In this document: positions 50,057 to 59,802 of the stretch, one piece after another
Layout: the number at the start of each line of letters is the position of its first letter
Position numbering within the stretch: position 1 is the first letter of the stretch
Virus record (IMG/VR): IMGVR_UViG_3300028920_000006
Coordinates: 1-64,000 of that record
Reading direction: 5' to 3' (one strand)
Source of the DNA: a virus
DNA length: 64,000 nt
The notes under the pieces: generated by a model
Database searches by the model: none
What the model was told of the DNA's origin: nothing
Seen by the model: the letters and a program-made list of their open reading frames with translations, nothing else
Made by a program: the position numbers and the translations under genes

Positions 50057-51088
50057 ATGCCTAAGATTCGACTTCCTAAGAGACTGAACGTGAATGCCGG
50101 CGAAGTCCAGGCGATCGTTGATGCCATCTACAAGAAGCAAGCGTATGGTGACGCTGCTCACCGTCTGCTTGCGAGTGGGATGAATGTCAATGCTTTGCGT
50201 ACCAACGACACTCTCCGCAAGGATGAGTGGAAGCATTATGACACCGCTCTGCTCAAGGTGGCACAGGAAAGGTTGATAGGTGTGGCTGACCTCATGGGTC
50301 GTGGTCTCACGTATAGTATCTCCAATGGTCTTGGTAAGACTGTGCTGGAATACGAGGACGTGTCCCAGATTGAAGCCGCGCAGATGTCTATGGACGCCGT
50401 TACTCGGGGCCGCAATGACCGGGTGGAGTTCAGCATCAACTACCTGCCTCTGCCGATTGTCCATTACGATTTCCAGATCAACGCGAGGGTGCTCGCCGCA
50501 TCCCGTACGACTGGTGAATCGTTGGACACAACGATGGCCGAGCTCGCAGCGCGGATGGTGTCTGAGAAGCTGGAGGAACTCCTGTTCACAGGGTCCAGCG
50601 ACTACACGTTCGGCGGTGGGACGATCTATGGTTACACGGATCAACCCAATCGGAATACCGGTTCGCTCTCGGCGAACTGGGATGACTCAGCCGCGACCGG
50701 CAATACCATGCTGGACGATGTGCTGGCGATGAAGCAGGCGTCTATTGACGCGAAACACTACGGCCCGTGGATGTTGTACATCCCGACCAACTTCGAGACC
50801 GCAATCGAAGACGACTTCAAGGCCAATAGCGACAAGTCCATAACGTCGCGGCTCAATGAAGTTCGTGGGTTGATCGACATCAAGGTCGCCGACAAGCTGA
50901 CGGCCGATAACGTCGTACTCGTTCAGATGAGTAGTGACGTGGTTCGTTGGGTGGAAGGTCTGGCGATGCAGACCGTAGAGTGGCAGACCGAAGGTAACAT
51001 GATCTACCACTTCAAGGTCATGACCATAGGTGTCCCGCAGATTCGGGCAGATCAGGAAGGCAATAGTGGTCTTGTCCACTATAGCTAA
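50057..51088 (+). CDS. Major capsid protein
   Basis: 343 residues immediately after the decoration-like gene. Patterns of an HK97-fold capsid protein: a charged N-terminal arm, LPLPIVHYDFQINARVLAAS, ELAARMVSEKLEELLFTGSS, then KVADKLTADNVVLVQMSSDV and the C-terminal VMTIGVPQIRADQEGNSGLV. Ribosome-binding site AAAGGAAAAGAAGA. The position between scaffold and connector genes agrees. Confidence 0.85.
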   Translation: MPKIRLPKRLNVNAGEVQAIVDAIYKKQAYGDAAHRLLASGMNVNALRTNDTLRKDEWKHYDTALLKVAQERLIGVADLMGRGLTYSISNGLGKTVLEYEDVSQIEAAQMSMDAVTRGRNDRVEFSINYLPLPIVHYDFQINARVLAASRTTGESLDTTMAELAARMVSEKLEELLFTGSSDYTFGGGTIYGYTDQPNRNTGSLSANWDDSAATGNTMLDDVLAMKQASIDAKHYGPWMLYIPTNFETAIEDDFKANSDKSITSRLNEVRGLIDIKVADKLTADNVVLVQMSSDVVRWVEGLAMQTVEWQTEGNMIYHFKVMTIGVPQIRADQEGNSGLVHYS

Positions 51089-51151
51089 TAGTCTGTGAGC
51101 AGGTAAGGACTAACCAAGTCCTATCCTGTTCCTAACCAAGGAGAAAACAAA

Positions 51152-51715
51152 ATGGCAACACGCACAAGAAGAGCGAGAGCAAAGAAGAAAAAGAAGAGCA
51201 ATAAACCTTTTATCCCCAAATACAGATTTCGTGTGATCAGTGGGAGGCATTACGAAAGGGTTGATGTACCCGGTAAGAAGAAGCGAATACAAGAGGTATT
51301 CACAGCCGGGATGGTATTTGAGTCTTTCCGGAGACTGGATAAGATATTTGGAAATAAACTCAGGTATCTTGGACTGTCCAAGGAAGAACCCGAAGTAGAT
51401 GAGGTCGAAGAAGATGCCCCCGACACTGAGGAAGAGCGCGTGGATAGCGACGAGGACGAAGACGAAGACGCGGAAGAAGAAGAGGACGAGGAAGAAGACA
51501 ACGACGATGACGAAGTAGATGGGGCTGACGACGAAGAAGACGACGATGACGAAGACTCAAACGTTGTTCAGTACCGTATGAAACATCGAGGTGGTGGTCG
51601 ATGGTGGGTAGTCCCATGCAACACAGTCACAGGTGATATTGTGGGCGAACCTGTCCACGACGGTTATCTCACCAGAGAAGCCGCTATCAAACTGCTTGAA
51701 GATATGGAAAGCTAA
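51152..51715 (+). CDS. Protein with acidic linker between two small domains
   Basis: Very basic start (RTRRARAKKKKKSNKPFIPK), a small domain to about residue 85, an Asp/Glu linker of about 55 residues, then GGGRWWVVPCNTVTGDIVGE, a second small domain. The stop overlaps the start of the giant glycosyltransferase gene (TAATGG). A head-associated role is likely from position; no family recognised. Confidence 0.65.
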   Translation: MATRTRRARAKKKKKSNKPFIPKYRFRVISGRHYERVDVPGKKKRIQEVFTAGMVFESFRRLDKIFGNKLRYLGLSKEEPEVDEVEEDAPDTEEERVDSDEDEDEDAEEEEDEEEDNDDDEVDGADDEEDDDDEDSNVVQYRMKHRGGGRWWVVPCNTVTGDIVGEPVHDGYLTREAAIKLLEDMES

Positions 51716-54700
51716 TGGCGGACACGAGACAGTTTGTATCGTATTGGACCATCCCCATTCTGTGGCCTGATGCGACTGTATTCATAATTGGAGGTGGTCC
51801 CAGTCTAGAGGGGTTTGACTGGGACCCCTTCACCAAAAGGCGTGTGATAGGTTGCAATGATGCCTATACGCTGGGACCATGGGTCGATGTGTGTTTCTTC
51901 TGTGACTATTCGTGGTTCAAGGGTACTCACCATTTCCCGGGACATGAACGTCTTGGTTTGATGGATTTCCAAGGTTTAAAGGTTGCTTGTGTAGAACACC
52001 CCTTATTTGACAAGCGTATAAAAGAGGTTCGCCGTCAGACACGGCGTCAGGGTATCTGGGACCAGCCGGACAAGCTGTGCTGGAACTTGAATACGGGAGC
52101 CACTGCGATCAATCTGGCTGTGCATCTGGGTGCGAGCCGAATAGTGCTCTTGGGGTTTGATATGAAACTGTCCCCCGAGGGAAGCATGAATTGGCATGAG
52201 AACAGCAAGGACCGTCCTAACCCCGGCGTGTTTGATAAATTCTATGAGGGGTTTAAGGCAGTGAAAAGAGACCTTGATGAACGGTGGCCTCAGGTGGATG
52301 TTCTCAATGCCGGTCCAGATAGTGACTTGGATGTGTTCCCCTTTGTGGATACGTGTGACATTCTTAAGGAAAAACCTTCGCGAAGGAAGAAGCGCAAAGT
52401 GAAGACATACATAGGACCGAGGAAGCCCAAACCTCCGGTAATATCTGTGCTGTGTCCAACCAGACAGAGAGCAAGGATGTGTAGGGACTTTGTGACAAGC
52501 TTCTACGAAAAGGCCGCTCGCCGTGATGCTTTGGAAATCATACTGTACATTGATCATGATGATCCCGACATGAGAGAATACAGGAACTTGATCAATGATA
52601 TCCACTGCAAGATGATTGTGGGCAAGTTGGGGCAGGAAGGTGGAGATGTGGTGGGTAAGGCGTGGAACCTGATGGCAAGGGAAGCCAAAGGTGAGTTCCT
52701 GATGATGGGCAATGATGACCTGTTTGCTGTCACACAAGGATGGGACAACATTCTACGCAAGAATGCTAAAGACTATGAGGATGGTATAGCTTGCTTCTGG
52801 TTCAACGACGGTATCCATACTACTGGGAAACATTGTGCGTTCCCCATAGTGTCTCGTGAGTGGTACGAGTGTCTTGGTTATTTCATGCCGGAGTGTTTTG
52901 AGTTCTTCTGCCATGACACGTGGGTCTTTGATATAGGCAAGAGGATAGGACGTTTGTGTTTCATGAAGGATGCTACAGTAGAGCACAGACACTTTTCCAC
53001 AGGTAAATCTGAACGTGATTCCACTACAGCAAGGAATCGTGGCAGGAGTCAGAACAAACATGATCTGCAGACACTGAACAAAACGGCGGCGCAACGTGCT
53101 GAAGACGCCAAGAAGTTGATGGGTATCATTAAGCAGAGCTCTGATATATATGAATATGATACCAGACTCAAAAACATGCTCCATGGAAAGACTGTTGCAC
53201 TTGTGGGGCCAGCACCTACTCTGATGGGCAAACGCAAGGGGAAAGAAATAGAGCAATACGATGTCGTATGCCGTGTGAACGAATTTGTACCATTCGGAGC
53301 AGAAGAGGATTACGGTAGTCGTACAGACATTGTGTTCAGTAGTGGTTCGGACACTGTGATGGCTCAGTTGGAAACAGCCATGGACAGCAATGCTTTCTTA
53401 GCAAACAAACTAGGATTCATGGTCGCAGCACAACTTGCTCACAATGATGAAGGGAATGTGCTTGGAAACTTCCATAGGTTCTATGTGAAGTATGGAACTT
53501 CCATCCACCATGTTGGTGATGCATTCTGGCATTCCTTGGCGGCAGACATGGGGAGCAGTCCCACCACAGGATACGTCGCTTTACAGATGTTGAGGAAATA
53601 CAAGGTCAAGAAGATACTTGTGGCCGGTTTCACCTTCTACGCAGATGAACTCAAAGTGAAGGGGGACCATCCTTATCACAGCCCTGCCTATGTAGAGTGG
53701 GGAGGTGAAATAGATAAGTCTATCCCGGTGAAATATCATCAGATGGAGCCAGAACGCCAAAGCTTCGCTACGATGGCCTGTAAGGATTCGCGAATTTGGG
53801 TGGACAGTGTACTGGCTACACTGTTCAAACTGGACACAGAGCGCGTATGGGACGTCACAGAGGCCTCACCAGTGCACCCACTATACCATAAGCACAAGCA
53901 GCTTGCTGAACTTGTAGATGGGAAGCGTGTTGCTATAGTGGGTCCTAGTCCACATTTAATGGGTGAGGGGATGGGTAGAGAGATAGATGGTTATGATGTA
54001 GTTTGCCGTGTGAACGAACTATTGCCCTTTGGGTGCGAGGAAGACTACGGCAGTCGCACAGATATCATCTTCCATTGTTGTGGTCAGTACAGTATTCCCA
54101 AGTTAGAAAAGACCATGATAGCAAAATCGGATGTTGCAGATCGTGTCCAGCTTCTGGTCTGTCCACAAGATGTGACAAATGACCCGAGGGCAAACAACAC
54201 TCCATTCCATGCTATAGGCAAAGACTACTGGTGGGATCTGAACCGACGTGTGGGTGCGATTGGTTGTGCCACGGGACTCTTGTCTGTAGCTCTGTTACTA
54301 GAGAAATACAGACCCAAGGAATTGCTGGTCACAGGCTTCAGTTTCTACAGTCAGGGTTTGGAACCAGAGCAGCGGCACAACCCGGGATATATAAAGTGGG
54401 GCGGTGATCATTCTGCAAAACAGAAGATGGAGGATAATGTTCTAGCCCAAAACGCCCAACATAATCAAGCTCCGCAGAAAGCCTTCTTCAAGAAGCTTGC
54501 TAAAAAGTATCACAAAAAATTGCGGGTGGATTCCTTCTTGAGCGGTTTACTGCATCTGGATTCGCCTAATGTGTTGCAGTTGAGAAAACGTGTCTATGCT
54601 ATCTATAGAGCTTTCTATGGTGCTGATTTCTTGGAACAGTCCATACGTTCTATAATAGACCACGTGGATAAGGTGTTTGTATTCTGGACAAACAAAGCGT

Positions 54701-55389
54701 TCGCAGATGTGACTGAATGTGTGTTCAAGGGTAGTACTGTGAAGTTCCCACGTAAGATAGACAATGTGGTGGAAGTGGCAGAAGCCGTCAGGGAGGTATA
54801 CCCTGATAAGGTGGAAGTGATTTTTGACCATTGGGGTCTACCGGATAACCAGTACACTCATCTGTTTAACGATCGTGTGCTTCCTTATCATCCTAGGCCG
54901 GATATGGTGATGTTCTGTGAACCTGATCAAGTGTGGAACGAAGCTCAGTTGATGTTGGCATTCAGGGAAATGGAAGAACTGAGAACGGGTGTCAGCAGAC
55001 AGATTGAATTATGGAAGGACCTCAACTGGAGAATACCTGAACGACCAAAACGGTATGGGACCATCTTTTGGAACCTTAGAGGTATGACTGAGATACCTGT
55101 GACTGGTAAGGGAGGGTCCATACGCACACGCGACCGGTTGGATGCTCATGTCCACAACCTTGGGTTCTGTGTAAGTCCGGTGACCATGTTCTGGAAACAT
55201 CTTCTTGCCATTGCCTTCAGTAAGAAGATAGGAGATAGTCAACCAAACGAGGATTGGTATTTCGACAAGTGGGTTGGATGGAATGAAAACGGGAACAACA
55301 AGAACTTGGCAATCTCAAAAGGACACGAAGCAGACATTCCATATGCAGCACCGTATGATGGGGCTGGTCTGCCGGACGTACTGAAATGA
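51715..55389 (+). CDS. 1,224-residue multi-domain glycosyltransferase
   Basis: Five apparent modules. (1) About 20-220: DUF115-like, VFIIGGGPSLEGFDWDPF. (2) 240-440: GT-A fold, ISVLCPTRQRARM with DHDDPDM and MMGNDD. (3) 490-720 and (4) 735-965: two GT29 sialyltransferase-like repeats, each with VGP.P.LMG, G.EI..YDVVCRVNE, PFG.EEDYGSRTDI and TGY/TGL..ALQ. (5) 985-1224: another GT-A-like domain, VYAIYRAFYGADFLEQSIRS. It should assemble several sugars, possibly onto capsid or tail. Start overlaps the previous stop. Domain calls are by motif only. Confidence 0.8.
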   Translation: MADTRQFVSYWTIPILWPDATVFIIGGGPSLEGFDWDPFTKRRVIGCNDAYTLGPWVDVCFFCDYSWFKGTHHFPGHERLGLMDFQGLKVACVEHPLFDKRIKEVRRQTRRQGIWDQPDKLCWNLNTGATAINLAVHLGASRIVLLGFDMKLSPEGSMNWHENSKDRPNPGVFDKFYEGFKAVKRDLDERWPQVDVLNAGPDSDLDVFPFVDTCDILKEKPSRRKKRKVKTYIGPRKPKPPVISVLCPTRQRARMCRDFVTSFYEKAARRDALEIILYIDHDDPDMREYRNLINDIHCKMIVGKLGQEGGDVVGKAWNLMAREAKGEFLMMGNDDLFAVTQGWDNILRKNAKDYEDGIACFWFNDGIHTTGKHCAFPIVSREWYECLGYFMPECFEFFCHDTWVFDIGKRIGRLCFMKDATVEHRHFSTGKSERDSTTARNRGRSQNKHDLQTLNKTAAQRAEDAKKLMGIIKQSSDIYEYDTRLKNMLHGKTVALVGPAPTLMGKRKGKEIEQYDVVCRVNEFVPFGAEEDYGSRTDIVFSSGSDTVMAQLETAMDSNAFLANKLGFMVAAQLAHNDEGNVLGNFHRFYVKYGTSIHHVGDAFWHSLAADMGSSPTTGYVALQMLRKYKVKKILVAGFTFYADELKVKGDHPYHSPAYVEWGGEIDKSIPVKYHQMEPERQSFATMACKDSRIWVDSVLATLFKLDTERVWDVTEASPVHPLYHKHKQLAELVDGKRVAIVGPSPHLMGEGMGREIDGYDVVCRVNELLPFGCEEDYGSRTDIIFHCCGQYSIPKLEKTMIAKSDVADRVQLLVCPQDVTNDPRANNTPFHAIGKDYWWDLNRRVGAIGCATGLLSVALLLEKYRPKELLVTGFSFYSQGLEPEQRHNPGYIKWGGDHSAKQKMEDNVLAQNAQHNQAPQKAFFKKLAKKYHKKLRVDSFLSGLLHLDSPNVLQLRKRVYAIYRAFYGADFLEQSIRSIIDHVDKVFVFWTNKAFADVTECVFKGSTVKFPRKIDNVVEVAEAVREVYPDKVEVIFDHWGLPDNQYTHLFNDRVLPYHPRPDMVMFCEPDQVWNEAQLMLAFREMEELRTGVSRQIELWKDLNWRIPERPKRYGTIFWNLRGMTEIPVTGKGGSIRTRDRLDAHVHNLGFCVSPVTMFWKHLLAIAFSKKIGDSQPNEDWYFDKWVGWNENGNNKNLAISKGHEADIPYAAPYDGAGLPDVLK

Positions 55390-56420
55390 AATCTACTGAA
55401 GAACATAAGTACACATCGACAGGTGTGAAGTTCTGGCGTCACCCGGAACAGATGTTGAACTATCGAGAAGGTTGTGGTGAGACCGCGATTTCCACCCACA
55501 TATCTCCGGAGGGGTCATGCAATCTGAATTGTTCTTACTGCTCAGTCAAGAAACGAAACAGTCGGAAACTACGAATACCCCTGAACACAATACAGTGTTA
55601 TGTCTCAGAACTCCTGGACAGGGGTTTGAAAGCAGTAATCCTGACCGGTGGAGGCGAACCCCTCCTATACCCATGGATCAACGAACTTGTGGAGTGGTTG
55701 CTTGGTTGCGGGTTGAAGATAGGTTTGATCACTAACGGTACAATGTGTGATAATCTACAGAAGTCTAATTGGCAACAGTTGTCGTGGACACGTGTGAGTT
55801 TGAACATGGGATATCTGGATAAAGTATACCTGCCAAGAGAGTATACAAAGGATGTCGTTGTGGGATGTTCTCTGATAACAGAACGGCGGTATGACTGGAA
55901 GGAGTTTGTGGATGTGGCAGTGACAGCGACTTGTATAGGCGCAAAGTACATCCGCCTTCTTCCCAACTGTTTGTTGGATACAGAAGATATGGCACTGGAG
56001 CACGAGTGGTTGGAAAGGATCACTCCATTGCTTAAAGACACTGTGTCTAGTCTTTTCTTCCATCAACATAAAAACCATAGGGCTCCTGATTGCAGGACGT
56101 GTCACCAGTCTTATTTCAGACCATACCTCAGTGAAGAGAGGTATTGGAGAACAGGCAAGCCGGGGAGTGTTTTCCCTTGTGACAGTGTTGTATTGAATAG
56201 TCATGCTGAGAAGTTCATGTCTAAGTTCCAACTCTGTTCTCCAAAGGAAATAGGAGCTTTCTTGGATGGGCACAAGTTACCACGGTTTGATCCTAGGAAT
56301 GATTGTGCAGGATGCGTTTTTACGGATACAGTGGAAATGTTGGGTCGTTGGAAAGACAGGGGTACTGTGGATATGTTAGCCGAATATGAAAAGCCTGTCG
56401 TCCATGAGGAGTTTGTATGA
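55386..56420 (+). CDS. Radical SAM enzyme in the glycan island
   Basis: Cluster motif SCNLNCSYC (C-x3-C-x2-C), then VILTGGGEPLLYPWINELVE, a typical radical SAM glycine motif, and a C-terminal Cys-rich part (CRTCHQ, VFPCDSV, NDCAGCVF) that could bind auxiliary clusters as in SPASM enzymes. It may modify a sugar (for example dehydration or epimerisation) or a protein. Coupled to both neighbours. Confidence 0.82.
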   Translation: MKSTEEHKYTSTGVKFWRHPEQMLNYREGCGETAISTHISPEGSCNLNCSYCSVKKRNSRKLRIPLNTIQCYVSELLDRGLKAVILTGGGEPLLYPWINELVEWLLGCGLKIGLITNGTMCDNLQKSNWQQLSWTRVSLNMGYLDKVYLPREYTKDVVVGCSLITERRYDWKEFVDVAVTATCIGAKYIRLLPNCLLDTEDMALEHEWLERITPLLKDTVSSLFFHQHKNHRAPDCRTCHQSYFRPYLSEERYWRTGKPGSVFPCDSVVLNSHAEKFMSKFQLCSPKEIGAFLDGHKLPRFDPRNDCAGCVFTDTVEMLGRWKDRGTVDMLAEYEKPVVHEEFV

Positions 56421-57061
56421 ACCCCAATAAATACAATGAGGATTACTACGAGCGGGGAGTAGCAACCGGGTCCAGTCTCTATTCCTGCTACAGGTGGATC
56501 CCTGAGTTGACCATACCCCTCGCGGCGCGGCTAGTGGAGTCACTTCATATTCACAGAACTGACAGGATACTGGACTTTGGATGTGCCAAGGGTTTCTTGG
56601 TCAAAGCATTGCGTCTTCTGGGCTATAATGCCTACGGGATAGACATCAGTCGCTATGCCATAGAAAGCGCTCCTGTGGATGTACAGCCTTATCTGGAATG
56701 CACCGAGAGTGTGATAATGTCCCATATGAATCATTGGGATTGGGTGATAGCAAAGGATGTATTGGAGCATCTGGAGTCAAAAGCACTCAAAGGGATTTTG
56801 GCGGAGTTGGCAGGATCCACGAGACATCTGTTTGTGGCGGTCCCACTTGGGGTAGATGAGCGTTACAACATACCATCATACGAGTTGGACATAACCCACG
56901 AAATTCGGGAACCCCTCGCATGGTGGACACAAGCATTGACAAAGAGCGGATTTACGGTTTCTGTTGCAAAGTACAGGATGCCGGGGGTAAAGGATAATTG
57001 GGCGAAGTACGAGAAGGGGAACGGGTTTCTAGTGGCACACACTGAAAGAGGAAAGAAATGA
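56417..57061 (+). CDS. SAM-dependent methyltransferase
   Basis: Class I motif I RILDFGCAKGFLVKALRLLG, then AYGIDISRYAIESAP and DWVIAKDVLEHLES. These motifs are typical of small-molecule and sugar methyltransferases. ATG overlaps the radical SAM stop (ATGA) and its stop overlaps the next gene. Confidence 0.85.
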   Translation: MNPNKYNEDYYERGVATGSSLYSCYRWIPELTIPLAARLVESLHIHRTDRILDFGCAKGFLVKALRLLGYNAYGIDISRYAIESAPVDVQPYLECTESVIMSHMNHWDWVIAKDVLEHLESKALKGILAELAGSTRHLFVAVPLGVDERYNIPSYELDITHEIREPLAWWTQALTKSGFTVSVAKYRMPGVKDNWAKYEKGNGFLVAHTERGKK

Positions 57062-58488
57062 TACCGAAAGTACTCCATTTCGTGTGGATCGGTGAGCCTA
57101 TGCAACCATGGCTCAGAGCCAATCTTAGTAGATGGCAAAAGATTAACCCAGAATGGGAAATACGAATCTGGGGGCAAAATGCCCTTAGTAGGCGTTATGA
57201 ATCCCTTTATGACCGAATACAGGTGTCACAACGGGCCTCTAGTGGCCCTGATGCACCGGACCTGTGTACCCGTTCTGACATACTACGTTTGTCCGTCCTG
57301 CGGCGGTATGGGGGATTCTACTTTGATTGTGATTTCGTACCATTGCGTCCGATGTCTTATTTGCTGTCTAAATATGGGCGTATGGAAGGTGCTTTCTTTT
57401 CCAAGCAGTGGGAGGAAGGACCAAAGAGAATTGCCAATGGTGTAATGGGTATGATGCCCAAAACAGATGGTTCCCCTCTGTGGGATGCTGTTGACCGTAT
57501 AGTTGAAGAACATTCGGAAGGTAAAATACAGAGGACTAGTTTTGGGCCGTTATTCACAACGCGTCTAACTATAGAATACCCTGAGGTCATAATTGGTGAA
57601 ATAGATGATTTCTACAAGATACGCTTCCAGCCGAAAGGGAATGCAGTTAAACAGTATCTGAAGATACTGAAGACTGATTTTGACGCACAGACGCTACGAA
57701 GTGTATTCGGACGGGAGCTTCCGTTTGCCATGCATCTATGGATGGGGAGGCAGGATTATCACAACAAGGCTTTGAACACTCAGGCAAAGCATATGGAACA
57801 GATAACCGATCGTGGTATAAAATCTACCACGTCTGTTCCAAAGAAGTTTGCTGTGGCTTGTGTGTTGAAAGATGGCCCTGACTACAATGAGGAGTACGTG
57901 AGGCGGCTTGTCCATGGATGTGAATGTTCATTCACCGGGGACCATGATGTTGTGTGTCTTTCGGACAAACACATTGACGTTCCATGCAAGGTTGTCAAAC
58001 TTCGTCACAACTGGCCGGGATGGTGGAGCAAGATTGAGTTGTTCAGGCCAGATGTATTTGAAGAGTACGAACGTGTAATCTACTTGGATCTGGATACTGT
58101 GTTGGTGGGTAACACCGATGGTCTCGTGTCGCATCCATGTCGGTTTGCCATGCTCCACGGCTTCCGCAAACCTGAACGCCGTGCGAGCGGGATCATGGTA
58201 TGGGAAGGAGACTTCAGTAAACTTTACTATCAGATGGTCAAACAGGAACGCCAGATATTGGTGGATGAGAAAGCATGGGATCAAGTGTTCATAGCGGATA
58301 ACGTGCGTGAGTACTACTGTGAACCTGATCTGGTACAGGATATGATTGATGGTGTGGTTTCTTACAAGAACCATGTTCGCGGGAAGGGTGGTCTGCCAAA
58401 AGGAACAAGGATAGTTTGTTTCCACGGTAGACCCAGACCTATGGCTGTATGTGATGAATACGACTGGATGAAGGAGTTTTGGGGATGA
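57058..58488 (+). CDS. Two-domain glycosyltransferase (GT32-like plus GT-A)
   Basis: N-domain: PKVLHFVWIGEPMQPWLRAN, then RSDILRLSVLRRYGGFYFDC with the DCD metal motif, characteristic of GT32-type enzymes. C-domain from about residue 265: FAVACVLKDGPDYNEEYVRR, and YERVIYLDLDTVLVGNTDGL with a DLD motif, like GT8-type enzymes. So it can probably add two sugars. 476 residues, coupled to neighbours on both sides. Confidence 0.85.
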   Translation: MIPKVLHFVWIGEPMQPWLRANLSRWQKINPEWEIRIWGQNALSRRYESLYDRIQVSQRASSGPDAPDLCTRSDILRLSVLRRYGGFYFDCDFVPLRPMSYLLSKYGRMEGAFFSKQWEEGPKRIANGVMGMMPKTDGSPLWDAVDRIVEEHSEGKIQRTSFGPLFTTRLTIEYPEVIIGEIDDFYKIRFQPKGNAVKQYLKILKTDFDAQTLRSVFGRELPFAMHLWMGRQDYHNKALNTQAKHMEQITDRGIKSTTSVPKKFAVACVLKDGPDYNEEYVRRLVHGCECSFTGDHDVVCLSDKHIDVPCKVVKLRHNWPGWWSKIELFRPDVFEEYERVIYLDLDTVLVGNTDGLVSHPCRFAMLHGFRKPERRASGIMVWEGDFSKLYYQMVKQERQILVDEKAWDQVFIADNVREYYCEPDLVQDMIDGVVSYKNHVRGKGGLPKGTRIVCFHGRPRPMAVCDEYDWMKEFWG

Positions 58489-59129
58489 TGGCGAATTGGC
58501 AGAAACATGGTCTGATTTTGATGGGTATGGTGGAGGTCAAGGACAAGACCGTCGCTGACATCGGATGCGGAGATGGTTGGGCTTCTGTTGAACTGAAACA
58601 CCGTGGAGCCATCGTCACTGCTGTGGACATCCTTCCCGAAGGACACTACAAGTTGGATAGGATAGTTGAGCAGGGTATACATTATTCCAGTCTAGGTATT
58701 CGTGGGTTGGAGGGGGAGCATTATGATCTAGCGTGGTGTTATCATGTGTTGGAGCACATACCAAACCCTACACTGTTCTTGTCTGATATTCGCAAGGTGG
58801 CTGATGTGTTGTGTCTGGCCGTTCCCAAGTGTACTCCAGAAGGGTTTGCAAAAGGTCACATCAATATGTATAACATGCCTCTTCTTGTTGAACACCTGCG
58901 GAGAGGCGGCTGGGATGTTGAGCATGGTCAATACACTATCTATCCTGGGCCGAAAGTAGGAGCACTCTGGACCATTGTGAGTAGTCACGAAGGTTACATG
59001 TTTGAAGACCAGTCTACATATGCAAAGTATCCTGAGCCTATGAATGCTCTTAATGTAGAGGGTGAGAATCATTTGCGGAATGAGATGTATGAATGGAATT
59101 GGAATGGTTCCATACGCAAAGAGGAATGA
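58485..59129 (+). CDS. SAM-dependent methyltransferase
   Basis: Start ATG at 58485, overlapping the glycosyltransferase stop with AAGGAGTTTTGGG before it. Motif I VADIGCGDGWASVELKHRGA, AVDILPEG, and LAWCYHVLEHIPNP. Typical of class I methyltransferases for glycans. The second of three in the island. Confidence 0.82.
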   Translation: MMANWQKHGLILMGMVEVKDKTVADIGCGDGWASVELKHRGAIVTAVDILPEGHYKLDRIVEQGIHYSSLGIRGLEGEHYDLAWCYHVLEHIPNPTLFLSDIRKVADVLCLAVPKCTPEGFAKGHINMYNMPLLVEHLRRGGWDVEHGQYTIYPGPKVGALWTIVSSHEGYMFEDQSTYAKYPEPMNALNVEGENHLRNEMYEWNWNGSIRKEE

Positions 59130-59136
59130 AACAACC

Positions 59137-59802
59137 ATGCGACCTATGCACATAACGATTTGTGGGTATCCTAGAGCAGGAACTAGTCTAATCCAACATA
59201 TGCTCCAAGTTAGTCTAGGCCCCAACTTCGTATCTACCATGGGAGATGAAATATCTGCTTTGGATGCAGTGGGTATTGACGAACGTAGTCGGGTTACTAA
59301 GAGACCCCTGGACATATTTCGTATTGGTAACATACGTAGAAAGAACAAGAATGGGTTCAACAAACAATTAATCTTCCTGTTGATGGTGCGTGATCCCAGA
59401 TTTGTATTGACTTCACGCCATGAAAAAGTTAATGGGAAGTATCTCATTCGGTATGATATGGGCGGGGTTGAATCAGCAGGATTAGTAGCAACCCACAAGT
59501 CAGTCATACACCATAAGAATGATGGTGATTGTTTGGTGGTGAAATACGAATACATGATCAACAGTCTCCAAGCAGTTGAAGATAAGTTGAAGGGGTTTGG
59601 AGTGCCTATCATATGGCCTATGGCTGATTATGTGAAGGTTGAACAATATCACCCCGGTGAGCAGCAGAAACCGTTACACAGACCGCTGTCAACCGCGAGG
59701 AAGGGATTGACCCCCGGTGACCAAGTCTATTTGAACAGGCAGATTGCGGAGTGTCCATACATTAACCAGATGATAGAGGATTTCGGTTATGACCACACGT
59801 GA
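59137..59802 (+). CDS. Sulfotransferase-like protein
   Basis: ATG at 59137 is preferred, as the frame upstream overlaps the previous gene. N-terminal ITICGYPRAGTSLIQHMLQV is the PAPS-binding loop of sulfotransferases (PR.GT), and LLMVRDPRFVLTSRH resembles the 3'-phosphate-binding motif. 221 residues. It may sulfate the phage glycan using PAPS. A kinase-type P-loop is the alternative. Confidence 0.72.
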   Translation: MRPMHITICGYPRAGTSLIQHMLQVSLGPNFVSTMGDEISALDAVGIDERSRVTKRPLDIFRIGNIRRKNKNGFNKQLIFLLMVRDPRFVLTSRHEKVNGKYLIRYDMGGVESAGLVATHKSVIHHKNDGDCLVVKYEYMINSLQAVEDKLKGFGVPIIWPMADYVKVEQYHPGEQQKPLHRPLSTARKGLTPGDQVYLNRQIAECPYINQMIEDFGYDHT

